Below, piece after piece: positions 23,101 through 28,727 of a stretch of DNA of 50,974 bases (positions are counted from its first letter, which is position 1; each line of letters starts with the position of its first letter). The notes under the pieces are model-generated. The model ran no database searches, was not told the origin of the DNA, and worked only from the letters and a program-made list of their open reading frames with translations. A program made the position numbers and the translations under genes. Origin of the DNA: a virus; the IMG/VR virus record IMGVR_UViG_3300043411_001266, positions 1 through 50,974 of that record. One strand, written 5' to 3'.

Positions 23101-23958
23101 ATATTCACTATTAGCTGCAACAAATTGTGCTGCATATCTTTGCTCTAAAGTCGATTCTTCTACCGATGGATAATAGTCAATTCCTGGATCTTGAATTGAC
23201 ACTTCATCAATTCCACCGGTAGAATCTACAGAAACAATTTTAATTCTTGCCCCACTACCAGAGGAATCACTTAACCGCGCAAAATCTCCTACGGCGTAAT
23301 CTCTACCAGTATCAGAAAATTCAATGGCAGAAAACATCCAGTGTAGTTTTACGACAGTATCTTCGAAACTAAGATTTTCTTCTAGTTCAAAATCTCCACT
23401 TGCACTATCAGGAGAGAAAAATAATTCGTAGACATGATAATTCCCCATCGAGAAACGAATCACTCGTTCGATGAAAACTGTTTCTCCTGAGATCGATCCG
23501 GTGACAGTTTTTCCGATTAGATCAAAAGGATCTCCAGAAACGATTGTCGTTCTAAAACTATTTTCACGAATCCACTTTCCATCATCGACTCGGAGAATAT
23601 CTTCCCCAGGATAATAAAAAGAAACCATCTTATCAAAAAATGCCCTGAAGAAAAATTGATAGGATTTTTCTGTCCCTTTAGCTCGATAGAAATCTTTGAT
23701 TTCTTTTAAGAGAATATTATCCCGAATGTGAATTTCTCTTGGGATGTTCGGAAGAAATTGCTTAAAGAAATATTCTAAAAATTCGTCGGATGTTCTGTCG
23801 ATGTCAAATGAGTTTGTTAGGTTTTTGACCCGATCCAAAATCTGGTTATCACTTTCCAACCATCGATAGTATGCTTCCACAAACAAAATAAATTGTGGAT
23901 GATCAGACTTTACGAAGTCTGGCATCTGAGACTGAATTTGAGTAGAAATTTTTGACAT
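11125..23958 (-). CDS. gp7: Giant baseplate wedge gp7 with multiple lectin-like modules
   Basis: This 4277-residue frame, over 12.8 kb without a stop, has a gp7-type N-terminus (FVKSDHPQFILFVEAYYRWL, EIKDFYRAKGTEKSYQFFFR). A gp7-type C-core lies near 3800-3890 (YLRDDYYYQEFSYALI, EYIKTLLHPAGTIMFGE). Between them sit three repeating module types. LamG/ConA-like units (EYLTIADNASLSFGD...GWI, WYFVV..HD) start near 285, 550, 2040 and 2440. Carbohydrate-binding-like units (NLLTYSEQIDNAAWTK, GGGWYRI, YTGDGVSGIYLYG) start near 720, 920, 1410, 1820, 2680, 2910, 3130, 3500 and 3615. Shorter ConA-like relatives lie near 1120, 1600, 2280 and 3325. A last ConA-like domain ends the protein. T4 gp7 is about 1030 residues and organises the wedge; here it probably also binds surface glycans (inference). 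Confidence 0.9.
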   Translation of the reverse strand: MSKISTQIQSQMPDFVKSDHPQFILFVEAYYRWLESDNQILDRVKNLTNSFDIDRTSDEFLEYFFKQFLPNIPREIHIRDNILLKEIKDFYRAKGTEKSYQFFFRAFFDKMVSFYYPGEDILRVDDGKWIRENSFRTTIVSGDPFDLIGKTVTGSISGETVFIERVIRFSMGNYHVYELFFSPDSASGDFELEENLSFEDTVVKLHWMFSAIEFSDTGRDYAVGDFARLSDSSGSGARIKIVSVDSTGGIDEVSIQDPGIDYYPSVEESTLEQRYAAQFVAANSEYLTIADNASLSFGDETFTFTGWIKFDDVLAQHTLLAKYHPATSNQEYLCYLEFSGGAKIYFQVSGNGTSDTSINSITDLGISLIASEWYFVVCWHDPVANIIGLSINEVSATKAHSAGCFNGVADFNIGAWNNGGTSGKHSGNIQYVGAWRRVLTSTERTELFNVGYGRSYSELTIAHKVSLISYWDLNELSGTRSDSHGTNHLADMNTVLWGNGLSTSDTIVSSARPLFYPHKNYLADSILPPDFETLNPNTFYAAGFNSGLNEYLTIDDNENLSRGDFDFTLSGWFYVAETDRTQTIVSKGDADSTYNKFEFIVEIDGTTRKAKFRVGNGSTHTATSANVVLQPYTWYFFVCEHDASDNLIGIRLNSGGINRVTHSGGSYDSAFPLMIAKPADIDVTITTPSTTETLNLEVNDNSIALISGRVAGWASVPTDSNENLITYSTDITNAAWNKATYPCSVSGVTVTATASAAKHGLYPAVSITPDIGMKVRQRIEVEYVNNQYIWVGEGNDVSWVGIIVDVQNGTITNVYQNVTAAKIEPRTGGGYVVSFEYVVQLASSRQAGVWFNNTASSSSPATYTPAGTEQFKLHNHTWQRAMYPNAHTLTTSAAVTGTIKTFTQATSGSRPCYTESQNLENLYTNSEVMGTLLSLTRSNTTANSAVAPDGASTADTLYDDGTGGSVSHAGTFASPSGGVVAGNTYRVSIYAKRKGTDARSLSLRSNFGGTGFALSYAHFDIINFVNNGSSGASIVQKIESVGNGWCRLIVEQVADLTTTSQNWAVMLFDTGTASAFYPGDGVSGVYVWGAQIQLIDADPTYLPTTSLPRFRGINGQRAMRFFGGQELSATTTLSSIFSDSAKILYVVARFNSQATGTSQEILLDSSAYFECRLPAAGTTLDFRNYDSNYDTASATVTINTPYIIRGRHSGGNLYIAIDSGNGFSSEVVAASGATGLLTGTLRLGGNSGSLYFNGDIAAILTWTDTVPDTELESRLREKYLVQRKQLNGKVSRLGMWDRLLTYEEHLHLYNLGAGRDYSSIHEDLKTGLISYWDLDEETGTRFDSYGENDLTSSADILDPTDINCIFDPEENVTVDDSNRVSSWGDDNSVLQNFVQSTANIRPYLTRSDNLENRIPYSEDLSDTTYVTYTRSTIAPSSISMSEVDLVSKFVEDSTATNTHLLTYLFGAGEGSTYRFSCFVKAGTKKYIRLAYDTVSYANFDLENGAIGETSTLITPKITPYDNDWYRIQITFAVTDETKKYVYLYLLDDERQTTYTGDGSKYIYLSGVQLNSSLADETYLKTTGSKQYRGQNGYPGIKFDGLEYMTSPSNFVDLFSENQKLLYLVFRTEYTGSSDKYILKESGDFFRLAINSTNIVAKNWDTALDTLTVPIASNATTIYRFRHENGKIFGSIDSGSGFTTDVEVVSGANPQLSGTISLGASAGASIFYGTIFSIITSRNLFSAPKIEQYLRKKYFVSSYGLPSVIKNKNLALWCKGERETGVSSFRISSWLDQSPNNLTFTDPGSTVRPYLSRTDNQGNYLIMSRNLSDGSWTKTNLAVVVDFTTNFDGSTTATKLTANAGTANHSANASTSWYRSSVGSPGKTYKYICYLKRSNYDYVWMGDGGDSLWHGTVFNLSTGTVVLNTNVASSSITSVGNGWYKCIIEFVSLSTSQNLVMYITFALAGTVSGSASTTLAGTEIILMGGAAIIENGWDETVLVTSGTVPEFPGINGKKSLVFLNTFNLPILQSTRTAALFTSANSESLSIADSSALSFGDTDFSIMGWVRIESTGADQYFVSKWNSTSTNQREYRLYFNNSTSLIRFGVSNDGTNETNITSSTIGFGTVTTSTWYFVVAWHDSVNNVIGLTINGTSGTSAHTTGMFNGSAPFQLGAASIPANTFLNGRLSNVSLWNRTLTTTEKTVFYNSGNALRYQDVPDFSGYKTSLLSWWNLDEASGTRYDKINLNHLTDNNTVTTATGPSYNPNETDFVNGNFHWFAVIKPITRVISRKYFIVHALTLDSASKPISGYAVYLSWNPTLERYRCVLKTVQDGVSTEIHSAIEIPFNQVSILEFKKFEDVGTIYLNGNPIGSGVLNNPTTPLKRFSISDATDYFQGYIPELLFYNESLTEDELFKIRTYLKEEWLTDPQEYTQNDSQQRNFTYVDFTEHAQTRLALSPHRQTSQLRNLRGSFWVAGFWVPEQSTDSMVLIQKGDDSSNVFGLRKTSGGYGEFFVTVDGTTTTTVQATNFGTTFNPNEKYFFYAEHIDFDRIGVSVNNDPLIYQSHAKGIYIIDRPINIGAINTTTTYSHGKVFKVCIGSGSLSESEREALYNGGQGLIYDDLPSGITEKLYAFWEMSEESLGLASTKRLNSIETVEPELVLDADDLTSDSWDLTATSAIIGFSPENMLPVDDDFETNWTQINGATTESNFIENPINENLDAARIIETVAAGSHELVSTDAVYCVNGLTYKFSVYVKSAGRDLTIKLPPALFSTTPTVNFDLTLGTVYSSSGTVDSSNIVGIGNDWYLCEVSAIADATGSSTLIKLCLAETPGVTSYTGDGNLGAYIYAPAFIETEHTTEDEETFLLAEDSTTGNHALSQSFNPISDLDDYILEQSPTLFLDPNYTTSDLENIIIQSEDITGSNWNIYRATRTANTVANPLTGTVTADTLTEDGTAANSHALEIATGIIVTGNSYSFSAYIKRAVGTRNVNIYLYSGFPANSFAYFDTSTGALVSAGAGLSSYSSEDAGSGWWRFTVTATATSNATTTPAYIYMASTGTITYNGDSTSALYVYGAHIRRASQLSTYVATTTLAKYAPTPTVDSVGRVGIIASRIGNVAFTQTTEANRPLLSNATRVENLLTYSEQIDNAAWTKYGASVSANSLANPIDGALTAETLIEDGSTGTHHVVQSPAIYAGIPYRFSFYAKAKERSRVYIAVGGSWSPSAGMHVNLSDGTITQTDSGSDWVGYVTDVGGGWYRIQTVGTSTASGTVNFYAILSNTLNNSSYTGDGVSGIYLYGMQMQRAEMYETYTATTAVPIYGSNTGKKMLVFDGSNDSMTSVSLASDILALAEKTTIVSALPFVTSGTHAIIMDTDGTVKYRIYIDTNLWATRNYDGSSDTQSSLTAVTNQLAVYGSVHDGTNIIAQLNTGANASTASGSTSSLGGTLRIGSGSATNYFNGPIGPIVVFNKVLSPEIYNTIVRGTVQHYLPYHQQTFDQHKLEFYVKPHGRSIVRLYLTGPGVNFRKGNIVITYTLTGSGTVSVSSYGGAIVPTIELVDDYYKCSLTYQMVVDGEFTTTIYLDNGSGISYAGSTNPSLDGYLGVFIKNISIKPVVPSERNIFPYPQQLDFGTTSQSTIYQNVELDPTYSLRNVDLLYETAANSTHLIYAPIAYVSAGETYRMTLKVKSYQRTACALRFDTGWAASSYAYFNLTGPVVHSVSGGVFNASITDIGGGWYQLSADCVAVTTSTLGYGSFYLSNTAGTISYTGTATPTHYGMYIHDFKLTLIDSETGVNNLRDPYTLSSFLDLEGFVASGEMVPTVQYSYPGYWLNEDGHLDTTKYLRDDYYYQEFSYALILDDSIDFYREYIKTLLHPAGTIMFGEFQYVNEISIDLETDIILDKEFSQSVLSLVSSIPTPQIGEPNIFVGVAIDLVSSLLEPTVSTGTGASSSAEVLSLTSSLPESSVYILSANEVLPFVMNITLQEPIASIPKIVSVDTFSIAVTLIEPTVTTVVDLDPSTLATVWAWWDADEDAYVDTYAGAPAGDGDDIEYVYSADGNGKRVLGVGPIKYRVNDADSNNNNCIDFNPTSEFVSHYLMSVPKGLKNNRSVITAVFSFRFELPFGDEGEDQQIFFMLTNDSTKTFIRVKADRSGGAGFRLYVASRRTSSDTLYTSTASSSFILSEDNWYTWIIEWDYTNNALYAYQNNKIVFNGDAISGSGGSTASNDAQSDGIIGSNSASDNPLRGKLGKAIIFTGALSADEKEHVNYVMAQHYGYSITPRDY
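12438..12447 (-). repeat. AGGGACGATT word, copy in gp7
   Basis: The word reads along the gene and encodes RDD within the conserved gp7 C-core (YLRDDYYYQEF). Confidence 0.6.
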
Positions 23959-25727
23959 TATATTTGTTCGTTGGTAAGCGTGATGGTTATGTCAGATTCA
24001 TCAGCAATTAAAATTTGATTCCTTACACAACTAATATTGTTGTATTTTGGTGTTGCATAAAGTTGAATATATGTTTCGTCCGAAACAATAGACTCAGGAG
24101 AAAAACTTTCAATGACTACAGTGCCAGTCGAATAATCGATAGTACCGATTGAATCATTTACAATCACTCGACTACCATTAAGCAATCGATAGATGATTAC
24201 GTTCCCTGTTCCATCATCAGAAAAATAACATGTGTATCCATCTAAAATAAAAGCATCAGATGACACACAATAATCAGAGTTTGTTACATCACCCTTAGAT
24301 AGTTCATTTGAAAAATAAATTGTGTAGGTCGTTTCTACGTCTAGTTCAGCTTCTAATAGATATTTTAGGGTAATACTTGTGGTGTTACTTTGAATTGATG
24401 TGTCAGCATCATCGATTGCAGCCACTAGCCTTGAGTGTTTTAGATGTTTATCAAATTGATTTAGTTCGGTGTCAGCATAGTCTGTTATCGTCGATAGAAT
24501 TAAATTTCTGATTTCACCTTCAGTGAGTGAAGTCAAACCAGATTTGTAATTAACTTCAGAATCAATCAATAGATATATGTACTCAGGATCGACAACTTCG
24601 CTTTGAATTGATAATACACTTCGTCTTTGGATGATGGTGTCAACCAAATATTCCTTTTCAGCAGTTGATAAAACAAAACCATCGACAGGTTTTATTGCAA
24701 CAAAAACCTTTCCATAAACTGGTGGTATGTTATCTTCGCCGCCCCATACGCGAATCGCATCAATGTTTGGATAATCTCTTTTGATTAGTGTTTCATAATC
24801 TTGGCGCGTGACTGCGCGATTTTGTGACTCGTATGAGAGTGGTGCTAAAAATTTGATTGAATCAATATCCTCTTCGCTTGCTCCCCCGTAACCAACAAGA
24901 AGAGTCTCAACATCGATGTCATCGATGTCTGCTACTGTTGAAGCATATGCAAAGGAACTACATCCATTGGCATCCTCTCCAGCAGAAACAAGATATTCAA
25001 TGATGACAATATTTCCATCTTCTAGAGCCTTCCCAATCGTCCCGTTTCCAAATTGGATCTGAAATCTTTGGTCATAGTTTTCATGAAGCCAATACACTGT
25101 ATCATCTGATCCAATTTCAGTGATATCTTCAGACAAGGTGTAAACTACAGTTGTCGTATCGACAGAAGAATTTTGAACTTTTACAGTCAATACACTTGTG
25201 TCTACGCTGGCATTTGGGATGACGTATGTATCAACTTCTCCTACGGTATATCGGTGAGTTAAAACTACACCCTCAACAACTTCAATTTCGCTTACTCGAT
25301 ATTGTGTTTCGTCCGTTGGTAATACGACAACAGCTTCGCGCACTGTGAAGTTATAAGTTTTGCTGTTAAGATTTGTTGTGAATAATGTTCCTTTAGGAAT
25401 AGTGATACTATCAGGGAGTCCATCAGGATCAATTGTTAACCTGAGAGATGCACGAGCAGATCGAACTGACCTTGGAGTATATCCTAAATGTTTTGCAATT
25501 CCGACCGCGCTCTTTCTCAAAACGGAAGAATCGAGGAAGCTTTCATTTGCAACCATGTTCAAATAAAATCCGTTCTGAACAGCATTGTATGCAAGGATGT
25601 CAATCAATACTGATAGTCCAGAACCTTTGAAATTATAGTCACTGAATTCAGCTTGAGAATTTAGATAGTCACAAATCGCTTCGACATAATTTTCAAAATC
25701 GACCTGAGTTAAATTGATCTTACCCAT
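23958..25727 (-). CDS. gp6: Baseplate wedge protein (T4 gp6-like)
   Basis: The 589-residue product starts VDFENYVEAICDYLNSQAEF and DILAYNAVQNGFYLNMVANE, the gp6/gpJ family pattern of baseplate wedge proteins. A second typical block is ESQNRAVTRQDYETLIKRDY followed by WGGEDNIPPVYGKVF. gp6 forms the continuous inner ring of the baseplate and contacts gp25, gp53 and gp7. It is somewhat shorter than T4 gp6 (about 660). The ATG overlaps the gp25 stop by one base, and the stop overlaps the gp7 start, so gp25-gp6-gp7 are translationally coupled. Confidence 0.93.
   Translation of the reverse strand: MGKINLTQVDFENYVEAICDYLNSQAEFSDYNFKGSGLSVLIDILAYNAVQNGFYLNMVANESFLDSSVLRKSAVGIAKHLGYTPRSVRSARASLRLTIDPDGLPDSITIPKGTLFTTNLNSKTYNFTVREAVVVLPTDETQYRVSEIEVVEGVVLTHRYTVGEVDTYVIPNASVDTSVLTVKVQNSSVDTTTVVYTLSEDITEIGSDDTVYWLHENYDQRFQIQFGNGTIGKALEDGNIVIIEYLVSAGEDANGCSSFAYASTVADIDDIDVETLLVGYGGASEEDIDSIKFLAPLSYESQNRAVTRQDYETLIKRDYPNIDAIRVWGGEDNIPPVYGKVFVAIKPVDGFVLSTAEKEYLVDTIIQRRSVLSIQSEVVDPEYIYLLIDSEVNYKSGLTSLTEGEIRNLILSTITDYADTELNQFDKHLKHSRLVAAIDDADTSIQSNTTSITLKYLLEAELDVETTYTIYFSNELSKGDVTNSDYCVSSDAFILDGYTCYFSDDGTGNVIIYRLLNGSRVIVNDSIGTIDYSTGTVVIESFSPESIVSDETYIQLYATPKYNNISCVRNQILIADESDITITLTNEQI
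25035..25043 (-). repeat. GGGACGATT word, copy in gp6
   Basis: The nine-base core is exact but preceded by C instead of A; it encodes GTI. Confidence 0.45.
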
Positions 25728-26119
25728 TATCTTGCCCTCTCAAGAAAAACATCGACTGTGATTGGTTCTATGCCATTCAATACAAAAAATGTTATTGATG
25801 CCTGATACCCGTTCTTATCAGGATCGACTTCGACATCGATTCGAACAATTTCTGCCCTTGGTTCATACTTCCTAATCACCCCATCAATGGCACGTTTGAT
25901 CAATTCTCCAGTTATAGGAGTCACGTTTTCGAAAAGGTATTGGACAATTGAAGATCCGAGATCTGGTTGAAACGGTCTCTCGTAGTTATTGGTTAGGATT
26001 AACTGCTTAACAGAACGTCTAACAGCAGAGTCACCAGACAGTTTAAGGACATCCCCAGTAACAGGATGTTCAGTAAAATCTAGGCTAAAATCTTTGTATT
26101 CTCTGTTTGGGGATGCCAC
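25727..26119 (-). CDS. gp25: Baseplate wedge protein (T4 gp25-like, gpW/gp25 family)
   Basis: The 130-residue product matches T4 gp25 (132) in length. It has the gpW/gp25 core: SAVRRSVKQLILTNNYERPF, then the EPR block (KYEPRAEIVRIDVEVDPDKN) whose charged residues bind the sheath. The protein initiates sheath polymerisation and interlocks with gp6. The start is GTG (bases 26117-26119), chosen because AGGAAG lies 5 nt upstream. A CTAAATA late-promoter-like element lies 28 nt upstream, so this may be the first gene of the gp25-gp6-gp7-gp8 transcript. Confidence 0.93.
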   Translation of the reverse strand: MASPNREYKDFSLDFTEHPVTGDVLKLSGDSAVRRSVKQLILTNNYERPFQPDLGSSIVQYLFENVTPITGELIKRAIDGVIRKYEPRAEIVRIDVEVDPDKNGYQASITFFVLNGIEPITVDVFLERAR

Positions 26120-26146
26120 TAAGTCTTCCTGAAGGTTTCAGAAAGA

Positions 26147-26153
26147 TATTTAG
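26147..26153 (-). promoter_or_regulatory. Late-promoter-like CTAAATA upstream of gp25
   Basis: On the minus strand the sequence reads CCTAAATATC, ending 28 nt before the gp25 GTG. T4-type late promoters consist essentially of a TATAAATA -10 element and no -35. The same CTAAATA word sits 26 nt before the start at 3458. The motif is short and AT-rich, so chance is a real alternative. Confidence 0.35.
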
Positions 26154-26177
26154 GGGAATTTGCCTAAAGATTGTAAC

Positions 26178-26750
26178 TTATAGAACTTTTTTCTGAGCCT
26201 CGACACCCATAACCCAATAAGGTTTATTTTTGGTGCTAGGGTATTCCTTTCCAACGGACTCAAACACAAAACTTTCCCGTCCACCCTTTAGCTTGGACAT
26301 GTAATCAGACATCTTGTTATATTTGATGGTCCCTAGTGGAGATGTGGATTTGTTCGGAAATAGCAGATATGCATTCCTCTTTTCACCGACTTCTTTATAT
26401 AAGGCTGATTCTTGGTCGTACTTTTTGGCCAAGGTAGATAGGACGTTTTTTAATTCCCCATTATCTCCCGCGCTCCCAATAACAACCAATGATTCCTCTC
26501 GGACATTGTGTTTTTCTCCAGTGGTATCATCTGTTTCTGGGTATCCACCATTGACCGGGATGAAGCCAAGACCATAGGTTTTTAGATCGGCGATCAATCT
26601 TTTATTTCTTTGGCGATTTTCTGGGAGTGTGAATTTTTTTCTGAAGGCTGTGATGATGCCGACTGGAATATCTTCATTTTCGAAGTGTTGCCAGATACGG
26701 GCAAGGGACGATTCGACTAGATATTTTTTGAAGAAACTTAAGAAACCCAT
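26178..26750 (-). CDS. DUF3293-like accessory protein, unknown function
   Basis: The 190-residue product has the blocks VGIITAFRKKF, ENRQRNKRLIADLKTYGLGF, PVNGGYPE and EESLVVIGSAGDNGELKNVL. The arrangement (aITA, N...N..L...L...G, G.......E.S..V) resembles small DUF3293-type proteins of phages and bacteria, for which no activity is established to my knowledge. The C-terminal third is Lys-rich. It lies between the late-promoter-like element of gp25 and a 45-codon membrane gene, and reads in the same direction. The resemblance is from memory and unverified. Confidence 0.65.
   Translation of the reverse strand: MGFLSFFKKYLVESSLARIWQHFENEDIPVGIITAFRKKFTLPENRQRNKRLIADLKTYGLGFIPVNGGYPETDDTTGEKHNVREESLVVIGSAGDNGELKNVLSTLAKKYDQESALYKEVGEKRNAYLLFPNKSTSPLGTIKYNKMSDYMSKLKGGRESFVFESVGKEYPSTKNKPYWVMGVEAQKKVL
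26704..26713 (+). repeat. AGGGACGATT word, copy in the 26178-26750 gene
   Basis: The word lies opposite to the gene, whose strand encodes ESSLA there. Confidence 0.6.
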
Positions 26751-26759
26751 AATAAATTA

Positions 26760-26897
26760 CTATAAAAAGATTCTCAATATAACACCCAAAAACGGATCAC
26801 TCAAGACAATATTTAAGAAAATTACTGTAGATGTTGCTGTCGCTAGAGCATATGGTAGTAGGGGATTTTGCTTGATTTTGATGAGTTTGTTTAGCAT
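26760..26897 (-). CDS. Candidate 45-residue membrane microprotein
   Basis: A short minus-strand frame fills most of the gap between its neighbours. It begins with MLNKLIKIKQNPLLPYALAT, a basic amphipathic start. It continues into a mostly hydrophobic segment (STVIFLNIVLSDPFLGVILR) and ends IFL. That positive-inside single-span layout is typical of phage membrane microproteins. No Shine-Dalgarno is visible before the ATG. Upstream on the same strand lies an ATAAATAAAG stretch (about 26935-26945) that could be a late promoter. The antisense frame is also open but lacks a plausible start. Confidence 0.5.
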   Translation of the reverse strand: MLNKLIKIKQNPLLPYALATATSTVIFLNIVLSDPFLGVILRIFL

Positions 26898-26955
26898 ATT
26901 CAATATGATCTAGACGTTAGAGATCTCGACTTACTTTATTTATTGAAACCCATAT

Positions 26956-27360
26956 CTATGCAATCCTCGTATGATTCTTATTTGGGTACTCGCCTCTATC
27001 CTCCAACCAAATTTGCTCAAACTTCTTTTTGTTCTTCTCGAAGTATGCAATCAATTTATCGAGTAGATTCTCAAATGTTTGAGCATTGATTTTTCTAAAG
27101 AGCTTGTTTCCGTCACATTCAAACGAGAACTTACCACCCGTTCTTTCAGTTGTTGGAATATCAAAAACCCAAATCTGCATGTTTAATGGACAGTTCATGG
27201 CAATGCCATTCGTTGGGTTAACTCCAAAAAATCGGAAACAATAACTGGTGCGATTTACTCCACCCAATTCTGATTTCATCGTTCTCACAACGAATTTGTC
27301 TCCCATTATTCGTGCGATTTCTTGGCGCGTTCTCTCAATTTTTTTATCGTATATCAACAT
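26956..27360 (-). CDS. Hypothetical accessory protein
   Basis: The 134-residue product is not recognised. It has a helical start (DKKIERTRQEIARIMGDKF), a central beta-rich part with aromatic residues and two cysteines (TSYCFRFFGV, AMNCPLNMQIWVFDI), and a Lys-rich helix near the end (LLDKLIAYFEKNKKKFEQIW). No TM segment or catalytic motif is visible. It follows the 27950 gene by 8 nt on the same strand and probably shares its promoter at 27992-28020. Confidence 0.75.
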   Translation of the reverse strand: MLIYDKKIERTRQEIARIMGDKFVVRTMKSELGGVNRTSYCFRFFGVNPTNGIAMNCPLNMQIWVFDIPTTERTGGKFSFECDGNKLFRKINAQTFENLLDKLIAYFEKNKKKFEQIWLEDRGEYPNKNHTRIA

Positions 27361-27368
27361 ATGATTTC

Positions 27369-27950
27369 CTAGTTTATAAAAGTCGCTTCTCCAATCTGCT
27401 TCTTGGTGATCCGATATCTCTGACCACTTGGAATCAAAACCGCCGTATATCCATTTCCTTGCTGACTCTTTCCAACAATTTCATATTCCTTGTTATAGAG
27501 TCGAAATTGCATTCCAGGATTCGGCACAAATTTTTCTTGTTCTTTTTGTTTCGCTTCCTTCGCTTCGCGCTCCAATAAAGTCTGGACTCTCTCCAAACTT
27601 TTCTCTATTGGATACCACCGATTCATTATCTCTCGACGCGATTCAATGTAAGACTCTTTGCCCCTATCGTTACCAAACATCTTGTTTAGATATTCGACAA
27701 AATTGTTCCCGAAATTTTCGTGTTCCAACAATCCAATTTCAATTGCCGCAAACGCACAGTCTTCTTCAAACACATAGTAATTTCCCCATGGCGAACCAAT
27801 CGCCCGGACGCTCTCTGATAAATTTTTCTTCGCAAATGATTTGCCGACTAGGTATCCACCATGTCCAGCCGTTGTTACGAATCGAACACCAGGAACAAAG
27901 GGATGGCTTGTTTGAATTTCTCCCCAAGGGGAACTTCCACCAGATTTCAT
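27369..27950 (-). CDS. DUF7007-like accessory protein
   Basis: The 193-residue product starts with SPWGEIQTSHPFVPGVRFVT and TAGHGGYLVG, followed by YYVFEEDCAFAAIEIG. The SPWG ... G..fv.T.GHGG ... YEEDcdwa layout is that of a widespread phage/plasmid family (DUF7007-like) of unknown function. The middle is a charged helix (RVQTLLEREAKEAKQKEQEK). The C-terminal 50 residues form a small beta domain (GMQFRLYNKEYEIVGKSQ). GGAG lies 5 nt before the ATG and a good promoter lies 42-70 nt upstream. Confidence 0.75.
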   Translation of the reverse strand: MKSGGSSPWGEIQTSHPFVPGVRFVTTAGHGGYLVGKSFAKKNLSESVRAIGSPWGNYYVFEEDCAFAAIEIGLLEHENFGNNFVEYLNKMFGNDRGKESYIESRREIMNRWYPIEKSLERVQTLLEREAKEAKQKEQEKFVPNPGMQFRLYNKEYEIVGKSQQGNGYTAVLIPSGQRYRITKKQIGEATFIN

Positions 27951-27991
27951 AAAGTCTCCATAATTAAAAGTTCATTTCCATCAACAGGTAA

Positions 27992-28020
27992 AGAATACCA
28001 AAATCATCCAAACTTGTCAA
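27992..28020 (-). promoter_or_regulatory. Sigma70-like promoter of the 27950 gene
   Basis: On the minus strand, TTGACA (28015-28020) is followed by a 17-nt spacer AGTTTGGATGATTTTGG and TATTCT (27992-27997). The spacer is nearly the same as in the promoters at 28381, 32597 and 33975. It drives the leftward gene starting at 27950. Confidence 0.65.
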
Positions 28021-28023
28021 ACA

Positions 28024-28341
28024 TTAATCTGCAACCGCCTCGTCATAAACTGGCAGTCCAAGTTTTTTCAGATTCTCCGCAATCGCCCTAGCTTGAGCAA
28101 TCGGAACTCCCGTGAAATTGTCGTATCCAATGTACAGGCATCGTTTCCCTGCGCCATATGCTTCCGTCAAATATCTGACTCCCAGTTTCTTCGCTGCCTT
28201 TTTATACATCTCAAGAATTGGTCTCTCAACTTTTGACATTGAAACGTATGCGCGTCCCGCGCCAGACGAAACACCAGGAGCATGATTTTGAAGTCCGTTT
28301 CGAATCGCTTCCTCAATTTTCTCAACAGTTATATTTTCCAT
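28024..28341 (-). CDS. Hypothetical small protein, Gly/Ala-rich start
   Basis: The 105-residue product is not recognised. It reads EKIEEAIRNGLQNHAPGVSS, then AYVSMSKVERPILEMYKKAA, and ends in an Ala-rich helix (PIAQARAIAENLKKLGLPVY). The regular alternation of helices and the absence of hydrophobic stretches suggest a compact soluble protein. GGAG lies 8 nt before the ATG. Its own promoter (28381-28410) is 40 nt upstream, and the next promoter for 27950 sits just past its stop. Confidence 0.75.
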   Translation of the reverse strand: MENITVEKIEEAIRNGLQNHAPGVSSGAGRAYVSMSKVERPILEMYKKAAKKLGVRYLTEAYGAGKRCLYIGYDNFTGVPIAQARAIAENLKKLGLPVYDEAVAD

Positions 28342-28380
28342 TTTTTAGTCTCCAAAGGGTTTATTCCCAACCACAAATAT

Positions 28381-28410
28381 ATGATGACATAAATCATCCA
28401 AATGTGTCAA
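28381..28410 (-). promoter_or_regulatory. Sigma70-like promoter of the 28341 gene
   Basis: On the minus strand TTGACA (28405-28410) is followed by an 18-nt spacer CATTTGGATGATTTATGT and CATCAT (28381-28386). The spacer contains GATGA...TCATC, a short inverted repeat. Confidence 0.6.
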
Positions 28411-28430
28411 CTAAAATAACACAGATTTAA

Positions 28431-28727
28431 CTATCCGAAATAACTAGGTTTTTCCACCATTAACGATACCTTGGCCTCTCCATTGTACTGGAGAGACGGA
28501 ACAATACCAAATATTTCCTTGGTTTGACGTAAAGAATAGTAGTTTGTACGCCTACCCCACAAGCCGGTTCTGAACTGTTTATAAATGGGAACAAATTTTT
28601 TGATCAGTTTGCTTGGAATTTTTAATTGTTTGGAGATGGTCGTAACAGAAAAATATCCGTGAGATTCGGCGATAATGGCAAGGGACGATTTGCCCCGACC
28701 TTCGATGATGTACTGTTGAATTTTCAT
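28431..28727 (-). CDS. Small putative helix-turn-helix protein
   Basis: The 98-residue product contains GYFSVTTISKQLKIPSKLIK, which fits a helix-turn-helix (two short helices separated by a turn, with the Val/Ile pattern of recognition helices). It is followed by KFVPIYKQFRTGLWGRRTNY and YSLRQTKEIFGI, a second basic segment. A role as a small DNA-binding regulator is inferred only. The ATG overlaps the stop of the upstream gene by 4 nt (ATGA type). An AGGGACGATT word lies inside the gene at 28681. Confidence 0.65.
   Translation of the reverse strand: MKIQQYIIEGRGKSSLAIIAESHGYFSVTTISKQLKIPSKLIKKFVPIYKQFRTGLWGRRTNYYSLRQTKEIFGIVPSLQYNGEAKVSLMVEKPSYFG
28681..28690 (+). repeat. AGGGACGATT word, copy in the HTH-like gene
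   Basis: The word lies opposite to the gene, which encodes KSSLA there, the same reading as at 26704. Confidence 0.6.

Noticed and set aside
11125-23958. gp7 as several genes or an assembly fusion
   Set aside because: One frame is open over 12.8 kb, with gp7-like sequence at both ends in the same frame and no internal ribosome sites that would suggest separate genes.
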